In this document: in pieces, positions 1 through 7,565 of the stretch
Numbering within the stretch: position 1 is the first letter of the stretch
Layout of the letters: the number at the start of each line of letters is the position of its first letter
From: JAJPXC01 sp964562375
GTDB lineage: Bacteria; Bacteroidota; Bacteroidia; Bacteroidales; Muribaculaceae
NCBI GenBank assembly: GCA_964562375.1
Contig: CAZLSW010000021.1
Location: 1-47,768, forward strand
DNA length: 47,768 nt
Direction: 5' to 3'
The notes under the pieces: model-generated
The model's database searches: none
What the model was told of the DNA's origin: nothing
The model's input: only the letters and a program-made list of their open reading frames with translations
Position numbers and translations under genes: made by a program

Positions 1-1
1 T

Positions 2-139
2 CACTGGATTCGGGAGTTAAATATTCTGTATGAAATTATTTTGGTGAGTCTATTATCTTTTTGTGGAGCGTGGTTTTTTTGTTGGTTAATTTCTAAAACT
101 CCATTCCGTAAGATTGTACTTGGAATATCAAAGAATTAA
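2..139 (+). CDS. C-terminal end of a membrane protein (partial)
   Basis: An open frame runs in from the left edge and stops with TAA 3 nt before the next ATG. The 45 visible residues hold one hydrophobic segment of about 20 residues followed by a basic tail. This fits the last membrane helix of a polysaccharide-locus membrane protein, such as an acyltransferase-3 protein or a flippase, but too little is present to choose. The tight spacing to the next gene supports one operon. AT-rich composition matches the genes that follow. Confidence 0.6.
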   Translation, partial: HWIRELNILYEIILVSLLSFCGAWFFCWLISKTPFRKIVLGISKN

Positions 140-142
140 GGC

Positions 143-1270
143 ATGGTTCCACATCATTTAGATTTCCTCTACTATCCAATATATTATACTTTCCTACTAA
201 TTATAGGATTAGGTGGCATAGTATACTTAAATTCCACTAATGGGGATAAGCTCTTACGGCAAAAAGGGGAGTTCCCTGTTATGGCATGGTTGCTATGCGT
301 GTTGGTTATTGTTTTTTGGGGATTGAGGCCCATAAATCCTACCATTATGTTCGCTGACTCTAGCGGATATTATATGTACTATAGGAGTTTATTGAAATCA
401 CCTATTCAACCTTGGGATTGGGATCAATATGACCCGGGATGGCAATTATACATTCATTTTTGTTTATATTTTAAACTGTCTCCTCAAATGTTCCTTTTAG
501 GACAAGATGTCCTGGCATTAATCCCAGTACTCATTGGATGCCAAAGAATGTTTAAGGAACAGGCTAATATAAGCATTATCTTTTTTCTTGCATCATTTGG
601 GTTTACCGCCCATCTTTACAATGGGTTAAGGATTGGAGTAGCAATGGCATTTATTATATTAGCCTTATCATTCGCCTATCCTCCTAAACGAAATATCTTG
701 TGGTGTGTAGTGTGTTTGATTATAGCGGCATCCTTTCATAAGTCTATAACTTTGGTAGTGGGTAGCTTCGCACTATCGTATTTAGTCCTTCGTAATCTTT
801 CTTTCGCAATCGCCATATGGTGCTGTTGTATATTAGCGAGCTTACTGTTTGATGATTTTTTTGAGAAATACCTTATTGGAATGGGGGCGGATGATAAGCT
901 TACCAAATATTTATCTGCAGAAGCTAAAGCAGAAAACTTTGCCCATATAGGATTTAGATGGGACTTCCTACTATATAGTTTGTGGCCTATTGCCTTTGGT
1001 TGGTGGTTAATTAACGTCAAGAAGATGCGTGATAAGTATTACACGGTACTTCTCAATACCTACATCCTAGCAAATTCTTTTTGGGTTTTGGTTATTAGGG
1101 CTAATTATTCCAATAGGTTCGCAGCCTTGTCGTGGACCTTATACCCCTTGCTTCTCTGTTATCCTTATTTAACGCATTATTTTTCTAGAAAGCAAAACAA
1201 ATGGCTAGCAGCTATCCTTACAGCTATGCTTGCCTTTACATTATTGATGTACTTATTAAGATCAAGATGA
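143..1270 (+). CDS. EpsG-family polysaccharide polymerase-like membrane protein
   Basis: The 375-residue product is hydrophobic throughout with about ten predicted membrane segments and matches the EpsG family layout: a DSSGYY stretch after the second helix (about residue 76), and the segment YNGLRIGVAMAF (about residues 158-169), which resembles the family's N-x-x-R-x-x-(I/V)-A motif. EpsG proteins act in the inner membrane as putative repeat-unit polymerases for capsule or exopolysaccharide, a Wzy-like role. Its stop overlaps the start of the next gene by ATGA, so translation is probably coupled. The gene is AT-rich compared with the downstream half of the locus, which suggests import. Substrate cannot be read from sequence. 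Confidence 0.8.
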   Translation: MVPHHLDFLYYPIYYTFLLIIGLGGIVYLNSTNGDKLLRQKGEFPVMAWLLCVLVIVFWGLRPINPTIMFADSSGYYMYYRSLLKSPIQPWDWDQYDPGWQLYIHFCLYFKLSPQMFLLGQDVLALIPVLIGCQRMFKEQANISIIFFLASFGFTAHLYNGLRIGVAMAFIILALSFAYPPKRNILWCVVCLIIAASFHKSITLVVGSFALSYLVLRNLSFAIAIWCCCILASLLFDDFFEKYLIGMGADDKLTKYLSAEAKAENFAHIGFRWDFLLYSLWPIAFGWWLINVKKMRDKYYTVLLNTYILANSFWVLVIRANYSNRFAALSWTLYPLLLCYPYLTHYFSRKQNKWLAAILTAMLAFTLLMYLLRSR

Positions 1271-1842
1271 AAACTGATACAAGTTTAACCTTTCGTTCGT
1301 TTCAAAAACTTGGAATCATCCATAACGAGGAAAGATTTGGAAAATTATCTCCTTGGGGGATATTTAAACATGCTTGTAAGACACTTAAAATTGCATGCTG
1401 CTTTAAAATCGCCTACAAACCAGGATTTGTAGAAACTATTTACTTTAATTCTTTTAGAGCTTGGCTATGGAGGAAAATGGGAGCAACCGTAGGAAAACAT
1501 GTTTGCATTGGTCATTCAGTTTCGATTGACATTGGAAACACCAATTTGATCACTATAGAAGATCATGTCATCTTAACGAATGGTTGCACAGTTCTATGTC
1601 ACCGACGGGATGTTTCGGATTATCATAAAGGAGATGAGGCACATAAACTTCATTACCTTTATAAACCGGTTACTTTAAAGAGGGAATGCCAAATTGGAAT
1701 GGGCACCATAATAATGCCTGGAGTTACCATAGGCGAAGGTGCTATTGTAGGAGCGCGGTCGGTGGTAACAAAGGACATTCCGGCTTGGACTGTAGCTGCA
1801 GGTTCTCCATGTAAAGTAATAAAAGAAATTGCTCCACGGTAA
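1267..1842 (+). CDS. Left-handed beta-helix acetyltransferase (WcaF/serine acetyltransferase-like)
   Basis: I place the start at the ATG that overlaps the previous stop (ATGA), giving 191 residues; a longer upstream frame would run deep into the EpsG-like gene. The middle and C-terminal part carries hexapeptide repeats of the left-handed beta helix (GATVGKHVCIG, IEDHVILTNG, CQIGMGTIIMPGVTIGEGA), a CHR/HRRD segment in the loop region and the usual GSPCKVIK ending of the WcaF/NodL/CysE-type O-acetyltransferases. It probably acetylates a sugar of the repeat unit using acetyl-CoA in the cytoplasm. Its stop overlaps the next start by one base (TAATG). Confidence 0.85.
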   Translation: MKTDTSLTFRSFQKLGIIHNEERFGKLSPWGIFKHACKTLKIACCFKIAYKPGFVETIYFNSFRAWLWRKMGATVGKHVCIGHSVSIDIGNTNLITIEDHVILTNGCTVLCHRRDVSDYHKGDEAHKLHYLYKPVTLKRECQIGMGTIIMPGVTIGEGAIVGARSVVTKDIPAWTVAAGSPCKVIKEIAPR

Positions 1843-2816
1843 TGAGAACATCTGGTATATTTACCATATCGTTAGATTTTGAGATGATGTGGGGATGCCA
1901 TGACTGGACAACTTGTGAAGAATATGGGGAAAGTAATATTCGACAGGTCCCGGAAGTTATTGATCGCTTGTTATCTCTGTTAGAATGCTATGAGGCAAAA
2001 GCGACTATCGCAATTGTTGGGATGTTATATTTTGCCAACAAAAATGAATTAATAAATCATATTCCAGAAATCCTGCCAAAGTATCTAAACAAGAATCTAT
2101 CTCCGTATAAATGTGGGTATATTGAGCAAATCTGTTCTTCTGAGCAATCACTTTATTTTGCTCCTTATATTATTGAGAAACTCAAAAAACATCCTTTAAT
2201 TGAAATTGCGTCCCATACTTTTTCTCACTATTTTTGTTGGGCACCAGGACAATCCAGAATTGAGTTTGAAGAGGATTTAAAAAAAGCCATTGAAACAGCA
2301 AAAGAGAAGGGAATAACATTAGATAGCATTATTTTCCCGCGTAACGAAGTCGCAACAGATTATCTCAACATTTGTCGCAAATTTGGGATCCGTAGTTATC
2401 GGGGGAACCCTCCAAAATATTTTAATCATCCATCCAATAAGTTAGCTAGTTATCGACAAAGATTGTTTAGATTCCTAGATACATACAATCTTTACGCATC
2501 ACCTTCTATTACTCCAATTGGGCAACTTAATTTTTCCTCTTTACCAATAAATATTCCAGCTAGTAGATTTTTGAGACCATATAATTCTAAGCTGTCATTA
2601 TTAGAGGGCCTTAAAATTAAGCGAATTTGTTCTGAAATGGAAGCAGCAGCTCAACGAGGGTGTCTTTATCATCTTTGGTGGCATCCTCATAACATGGGTG
2701 CGAATATGGATGAGAATTTCAAGGGCTTGACCAAAATTCTCGCTTGCTACCACCATTTAAATTGCAAATATGGAATGAAATCCTTGACAATGCGGGAAGT
2801 ATCTGCTATAAAGTAA
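1842..2816 (+). CDS. NodB-type polysaccharide deacetylase
   Basis: The 324-residue protein has the NodB homology fold markers: an N-terminal SLDFEMMWG segment with D12 and E14 at the place of the catalytic Asp pair, and SHTFSH at 124-129, where H125 and H129 would bind the metal. A later WHPHNMG segment fits the C-terminal catalytic His motif. The D-x-E in place of D-D is a known variant in carbohydrate esterase 4 relatives. There is no signal peptide, so it may deacetylate an intermediate on the cytoplasmic side. It starts inside the stop of the acetyltransferase, and the AT-rich composition matches its neighbours. Confidence 0.82.
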   Translation: MRTSGIFTISLDFEMMWGCHDWTTCEEYGESNIRQVPEVIDRLLSLLECYEAKATIAIVGMLYFANKNELINHIPEILPKYLNKNLSPYKCGYIEQICSSEQSLYFAPYIIEKLKKHPLIEIASHTFSHYFCWAPGQSRIEFEEDLKKAIETAKEKGITLDSIIFPRNEVATDYLNICRKFGIRSYRGNPPKYFNHPSNKLASYRQRLFRFLDTYNLYASPSITPIGQLNFSSLPINIPASRFLRPYNSKLSLLEGLKIKRICSEMEAAAQRGCLYHLWWHPHNMGANMDENFKGLTKILACYHHLNCKYGMKSLTMREVSAIK

Positions 2817-2822
2817 TATCCT

Positions 2823-3614
2823 ATGCCTAGAATATCTGTATTAATGGGGATATATAATTGCGCATCTACTTTAGATGAGGCCCTAGAGTCCCTTTATAAT
2901 CAAACATTTCAAGATTTTCAAATAATCCTATGTGAGGACGGATCATCTGACAACACATATGAGGTTGCAAAAAAGCATGCAAACTCTCATAACAATATAA
3001 TATTGATTCGAAATCCATATAACATGGGACTTAATGCGACTTTAAACCGATGTTTAGCTTTAGCTGACACTGAACTAATTGCTAGAATGGACGGAGATGA
3101 TATATCAAAACCGGAACGTTTTGCAACGCAAGTGGCTTTTTTAGATGCCCATCCTGAGTATGGAGTGGTAAGTACTCCTGGAACTTATTTTGATGAGAAT
3201 GGAATTTTCAGAGTAGGTCACGGAAGAGGGGAAGTCAAGAAAAAACATTTCATTCGTTCAAGCCCTGTGGGCCATGCGGAATGCATGGCCCGGACTGAGG
3301 TGTTCAAGGCTGTAGGAGGATATACTGAATCTGATCGTTTGTTGCGAGTTGAAGATTACCATTTATGGTTTAAAATATTTGCTGCCGGGTTCCGGATGTA
3401 TATGATGCCCAATAGTTTGTATATGGTGCGTTCTGATGCAGCTAGTATTGGACGCCGTAACTGGCGCAATCGTAAAAATGAGGCTTATGTAAAGCATATA
3501 GGTTTCAATATAATTGGTCTTCCTTTTTATTATCAAATATTTGCCTTAGAGCCAATCATAAAGTATTTATTGCCTAGAAAATTATATACTTATTTTTTTC
3601 GACGCAAATCCTAA
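2823..3614 (+). CDS. Glycosyltransferase family 2
   Basis: The 263-residue protein opens with the GT-A nucleotide-binding pattern (ISVLMGIYNCA, then EDGSSDNT) and has a D-x-D-type metal motif, MDGDD, at 89-93, followed by the typical PERF. These are the features of family 2 inverting glycosyltransferases that build polysaccharide repeat units from nucleotide sugars. The C-terminus has a short hydrophobic stretch that may sit on the membrane. It lies 6 nt after the deacetylase. Donor and acceptor are unknown. Confidence 0.9.
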   Translation: MPRISVLMGIYNCASTLDEALESLYNQTFQDFQIILCEDGSSDNTYEVAKKHANSHNNIILIRNPYNMGLNATLNRCLALADTELIARMDGDDISKPERFATQVAFLDAHPEYGVVSTPGTYFDENGIFRVGHGRGEVKKKHFIRSSPVGHAECMARTEVFKAVGGYTESDRLLRVEDYHLWFKIFAAGFRMYMMPNSLYMVRSDAASIGRRNWRNRKNEAYVKHIGFNIIGLPFYYQIFALEPIIKYLLPRKLYTYFFRRKS

Positions 3615-3709
3615 TAGCTCTTCATATTCACGCTCAAATAAATTCTTATGGGACCCTTTGAATTTCATGGTTCAATTGAGTAATTTTTTCAATTCAATAT
3701 TAATCTCCT

Positions 3710-4066
3710 ATGGCTACTTTAAATATGACTGGTCCATTCCCATTGACTCAAGAAGAAATCGATAAAAGGATAATACCAGGCAGGCCTGGTAATTATGCTT
3801 ATGGTTTCAACTATCTGGGGAATTTCAAGGTCCAATATGTTGGTCGTTCGGATACAAATCTACATGCGCGTATTTCTCATGGCATTGGCCAATACGATTT
3901 TTTTAAGTTTAGTTATGCAAGCAATCCTAAAGAAGCTTTCGAAAAGGAGTGCAAAAACTTCCATGATTTCGGAGGGCGTGTGAGCCTTTATAATAATTAT
4001 CATCCTGACCGTCCTGATGGGACTGATTATTCTTGTCCTCGATGTGATATTTTTGACGATAAATAA
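3710..4066 (+). CDS. Small GIY-YIG-like protein with C-terminal CPRC motif
   Basis: The 118-residue protein has GNY at 27-29 and YVGRS at 43-47, which fit the two halves of the GIY-YIG signature at the normal spacing, followed by an R-x-x-H-like LHARISH stretch and a helix rich in Glu (E75, E78, E80) where the metal-binding Glu of the nuclease fold would lie. It ends with RPDGT and a C-x-x-C pair (C109, C112). I recall a widespread uncharacterised family with this same ending. The role in a polysaccharide locus is unknown; it may be a nuclease-fold cargo gene rather than a sugar enzyme. The 95-nt gap before it and 35 nt after it contain no other frame. Confidence 0.7.
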   Translation: MATLNMTGPFPLTQEEIDKRIIPGRPGNYAYGFNYLGNFKVQYVGRSDTNLHARISHGIGQYDFFKFSYASNPKEAFEKECKNFHDFGGRVSLYNNYHPDRPDGTDYSCPRCDIFDDK

Positions 4067-4101
4067 AGGTTTCACTATCATTATGACATCCTTATCTTGA
4101 T

Positions 4102-5253
4102 ATGGAACGAAATAAGAATATTCTGCATGTGGTGAATATCTTTTTTGTGGTGCCTTATTTCTTGGGGAATCAATTGAGGTATTTCAGGGAGAGGGGATGG
4201 AAGGAGCATATCATCTGCAGCCCGTCGTCCGAGCTGTTGCCATACGCCCAAGATATGTGTTTCGAGGTCCAAGAGGTGGAAGTATTACGCAAGATTGCCC
4301 CGTGGAAGGATTTGAAAGCGGTCGTAAAGACCGCTAAGTATATTAGAGACCATCACATCGGCATTGTAACCGGCCATACGCCTAAAGGCGCCATCATCGC
4401 GATGACGGCGGCTTGGTTGGCTAGAGTGCCCAAGCGCATTTATTTCCGTCATGGGTTAGTTTACGAAACAGCCAGCGGCTTTAAACGTAAGCTATTGATG
4501 ACGGTTGATAAACTGGCTTCAAAAATGGCAACGCATGTAGTTTGTGTAAGTCCTTCATTGCTGGACCTGAGCATTAAAGACCACCTTAATCCTCCTTCAA
4601 AACAGAGAATTCTTCATAAAGGGACCTGCAATGGTATGGATGTACACAGATTTTCACGAGAGAACATCGACCAAAACTTTGTGGCAAAATTGCAGCGAGA
4701 TCTTCATATTAAGGAGGCCAATCAAGTCATAGGTTACGTGGGACGTCTCGTTCGTGACAAGGGCATAATTGAACTTGTCGACTCCTTTAAAATAATACAA
4801 GACTCAAATCCCAATGTCAAATTATTGTTGGTGGGGATGCTGGAGCAAAGGGATGCTCTTCCAGAGGAAACTGTAAGTATATTGGAACAAAATCCTGCCA
4901 TAATCATGACTGGATATGTGGACAATCGGCAAATTCAAAATTATTATGCCCTAATGGATTGCTTGGTACTTCCTAGTTATCGAGAGGGCTTCGGTATGTC
5001 TTTAGCAGAGGCTTCCTCAATGGAAATTCCTGTCATTACCACCAAAGTCACAGGTTGTATCAATGCCATAGAAGAGAATGTTACAGGTTTCTTCACTAAC
5101 CGTGAGCCTGCCGATATGGCAGAGAAAATCTGCCGATTATTGGATGACGAGTCCTTGAGAAAGCGAATGGGGGCGGCCGGGCGAAAATGGGTGAAGGAGA
5201 ATTTCGCCGAGGAACTGGTGTGGCGGGATATTGAAAAGCTCTATAACGAATAA
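4102..5253 (+). CDS. Glycosyltransferase family 4 (GT-B fold)
   Basis: The 383-residue protein shows the GT4 pattern: an N-terminal acceptor domain, a linker, then GYVGRLVRDKG (about 212-222) and the donor-binding E-x7-E motif with E295 and E303 in the segment EGFGMSLAE. It belongs to the PglA/WbpY-like group that retains the anomeric configuration. In Bacteroidales loci this gene, a sugar epimerase and a WecA/MraY-like transferase commonly form the conserved end of the locus, and that order is seen here. Composition begins AT-rich and becomes GC-richer toward the 3' end, marking the border between variable and resident parts. Confidence 0.92.
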   Translation: MERNKNILHVVNIFFVVPYFLGNQLRYFRERGWKEHIICSPSSELLPYAQDMCFEVQEVEVLRKIAPWKDLKAVVKTAKYIRDHHIGIVTGHTPKGAIIAMTAAWLARVPKRIYFRHGLVYETASGFKRKLLMTVDKLASKMATHVVCVSPSLLDLSIKDHLNPPSKQRILHKGTCNGMDVHRFSRENIDQNFVAKLQRDLHIKEANQVIGYVGRLVRDKGIIELVDSFKIIQDSNPNVKLLLVGMLEQRDALPEETVSILEQNPAIIMTGYVDNRQIQNYYALMDCLVLPSYREGFGMSLAEASSMEIPVITTKVTGCINAIEENVTGFFTNREPADMAEKICRLLDDESLRKRMGAAGRKWVKENFAEELVWRDIEKLYNE

Positions 5254-5257
5254 TCGT

Positions 5258-6184
5258 ATGAAAATATTGATTACAGGAGTGCACGGATTCGTGGGCTCCA
5301 ATCTTGTGCGGAATTTGCATTGCGAGCATGAGATTTACGGGTTGGACATCGTCACGCCGTTCAAGGCCGGCGTTGTCCAAACTTTATTGTGGGACGATCT
5401 CGACAAGGTGCCTGAGGTTGACGCCCTCATACACCTCGCGGGTATGGCTCACGACACCAAGAATCAAACCCAGACCGAGGTGTATTTCAAGGTCAACACT
5501 GGCCTCACGGAGAGGATTTACGACTGGTTCCTGAAATCTTCGGCCAAGAAGTTCATTTTCTTCAGTTCGGTTAAGGCCGCCGCTGACTCCGTGGAGGTTT
5601 CGCCACTCACAGAGGACATCGTACCCAAGCCGGTCGGGCCTTACGGCGAGAGCAAGATAAAAGCCGAGGATTACATTCAAAAACGTTGGTCGGCACCTGG
5701 CAAAACGACCGTTATCTTACGGCCTTGCATGATTCACGGACCAGGTAATAAAGGCAATCTCAACCTTCTTTACTCGGTGGTGAAGAAAGGGATTCCCTGG
5801 CCTCTTGGCTCGTTCGATAATCTGCGTTCCTTTACCTCAATCGGCAATCTCCAAGAGGTTATCTCCCGCATCCTGGCTACAAACATACCCACCGGCATCT
5901 ACAACATGGGCGACGATCGGCCCTTGTCGACCAACGAGTTGATACGCCTGATCGGAGAGGTGACAGGCAAGCGCAACAGCATTTGGCATCTGCCCAAGGG
6001 TATTGTCTCGGGTATGGCCAAAATCGGTACTGTCCTCCACTTGCCGCTTAACAACGAGCGTCTCCGCAAATTGACTGAAAATTATATCGTCGACAACTCC
6101 AAGATCAAATCGGCGATTGGAATTGCTGAAATGCCCGTCGACGCCGCCGACGGCATCCGTGAAACCATAAAATCGTTCCAGTAA
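5258..6184 (+). CDS. NAD-dependent epimerase/dehydratase (extended SDR)
   Basis: I choose the ATG 4 nt after the preceding stop because the Rossmann motif G-x-x-G-x-x-G then falls at residues 7-13, as is usual; a start 27 nt earlier would overlap the upstream gene. The catalytic Y-x-x-x-K is Y129 and K133, with SSVKA before it supplying the Ser. The 308-residue length fits UDP-sugar 4-epimerase or reductase relatives such as WbpV. It likely makes or finishes the nucleotide sugar used by the next enzyme, with which it shares a TAATG overlap. Exact sugar cannot be decided. Confidence 0.9.
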   Translation: MKILITGVHGFVGSNLVRNLHCEHEIYGLDIVTPFKAGVVQTLLWDDLDKVPEVDALIHLAGMAHDTKNQTQTEVYFKVNTGLTERIYDWFLKSSAKKFIFFSSVKAAADSVEVSPLTEDIVPKPVGPYGESKIKAEDYIQKRWSAPGKTTVILRPCMIHGPGNKGNLNLLYSVVKKGIPWPLGSFDNLRSFTSIGNLQEVISRILATNIPTGIYNMGDDRPLSTNELIRLIGEVTGKRNSIWHLPKGIVSGMAKIGTVLHLPLNNERLRKLTENYIVDNSKIKSAIGIAEMPVDAADGIRETIKSFQ

Positions 6185-7164
6185 TGATTTGGGAATACTT
6201 AGTTATAGCTATGATACTGCTGGTGGCGGAGGTGGGGTACTTCCGGGTTGCTGACAGGTTTAATATCATTGACAAGCCAAATCTGAGGAGTTCGCACACG
6301 CATATTACGCTGCGCGGGGGAGGGGTCATCTTTCTGATCGGGGCGTGGGTGGGGGCTGCGTTTTTCGGACTGCAGTACACGTGCTTTATGGCGGGATTGA
6401 CCGCGATAGGGCTGGTGAGCTTCGTGGATGACGTGCATTCCACGCCCAACTCATTGAGGCTCTTGGTGCAGTTCGCAAGCATGATGCTGATGTTCGTGGA
6501 TTTGGGATTGTACGAGGCCGAGACTTGGTGGGTGATTGTGCCTGCGCTGATTGTCTGCGTGGGTATCATCAACGCCTACAATTTCATGGATGGCATCAAC
6601 GGTATCACGGGGTGCTACTCACTGGCTGTTTTGATTCCCTTGCTTTGGTTGAACCATCGCTTGAATTTCATCGATCAATCGTTTTTGATTGTGAGCGTTA
6701 TCAGCGTGCTGGTATTCCTCTTTTACAACTTCCGCAAGAGGGCGAAATGTTTCGCTGGCGATGTCGGCTCGGTGTCCATAGCCTTTATCGTGCTGTTCGC
6801 CTTGGGAAGGTTGATAATGGCAACTGGCAATCCCGTATACCTGCTGTTCTTGGCGGTTTATGGAGCAGACAGCATCCTGACCATCGTCCACCGCATCATG
6901 CTCCACGAGAACCTTGGCGAGGCCCATCGCAAGCACGCCTACCAACTGATGTCCAACGAGTTGAGGATGCGCCACACCGTCGTCTCGGCCATCTACATGG
7001 CGCTCCAATTGGCAATCTCTTTCGGTCTCATCTCCCTCCACGCCACTTACCAATGGTGGTACTTCGCAGCCGTCATCCTCCTCTTGGCCCTCACCTACAT
7101 CCTCTTCATGCGCCGCTTCTACCACCTCCACGCCGAATATTTACTTTCTAAACACACGACATAA
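6184..7164 (+). CDS. WecA/MraY-family undecaprenyl-phosphate sugar-1-phosphate transferase
   Basis: The 326-residue, multi-helix protein carries the hallmarks of the polyprenyl-phosphate N-acetylhexosamine-1-phosphate transferases: DDVHS after the third helix, the NFMDGINGI stretch at 133-141, GDVGS near residue 194, and a His-rich cytoplasmic loop (HRIMLHENLGEAHRKH). It resembles WbpL and should start the repeat unit by loading a sugar-1-phosphate onto undecaprenyl phosphate at the inner membrane. The one-base overlaps with the genes on either side argue for tight co-expression. Confidence 0.93.
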   Translation: MIWEYLVIAMILLVAEVGYFRVADRFNIIDKPNLRSSHTHITLRGGGVIFLIGAWVGAAFFGLQYTCFMAGLTAIGLVSFVDDVHSTPNSLRLLVQFASMMLMFVDLGLYEAETWWVIVPALIVCVGIINAYNFMDGINGITGCYSLAVLIPLLWLNHRLNFIDQSFLIVSVISVLVFLFYNFRKRAKCFAGDVGSVSIAFIVLFALGRLIMATGNPVYLLFLAVYGADSILTIVHRIMLHENLGEAHRKHAYQLMSNELRMRHTVVSAIYMALQLAISFGLISLHATYQWWYFAAVILLLALTYILFMRRFYHLHAEYLLSKHTT

Positions 7165-7553
7165 TGATCATTGATAACGAAATGCTGGATGGCGTGTTGG
7201 CCGAGGCGGAACGGTCGCCGAGGTTGAGGATGAACCGGAATTTTCATGAGTCCCTGGAGGCGTCGGCGCAGAGATTGCTCAACGCGTTGTTGCCAGGAAC
7301 CGTGCTTCCGATTCACAGGCATCAACATACAGCTGAAACATACATTCTACTGAAGGGGCGAATCGACGTGTGCTTCTACGACGATATGGGAAAGCGTACG
7401 GCTAGGTACCAGCTAGACCCGACCATTGGTAACTACGGTGTGCAGATTCCGAAAGGTCAGTGGCACACGATCGAGGTGCTGCAACCGTCGGTGATTTTTG
7501 AGGTGAAGGACGGCCCTTACACGCCGCTCTCGCCAGAGGATACGTTAGACTAA
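7164..7553 (+). CDS. WbuC-family cupin
   Basis: The 129-residue protein has a single cupin barrel with the metal-site pattern H51-x-H53-x-H55-x-x-E58 and a later H101 in PKGQWHTIE. This agrees with the WbuC family found in O-antigen and capsule loci of many bacteria. Its biochemical role is not established; it may bind or modify a nucleotide sugar. The start overlaps the stop of the initiating transferase (TAATG), and the aminotransferase begins 12 nt later. Confidence 0.85.
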   Translation: MIIDNEMLDGVLAEAERSPRLRMNRNFHESLEASAQRLLNALLPGTVLPIHRHQHTAETYILLKGRIDVCFYDDMGKRTARYQLDPTIGNYGVQIPKGQWHTIEVLQPSVIFEVKDGPYTPLSPEDTLD

Positions 7554-7565
7554 ATCGCAAAAACG

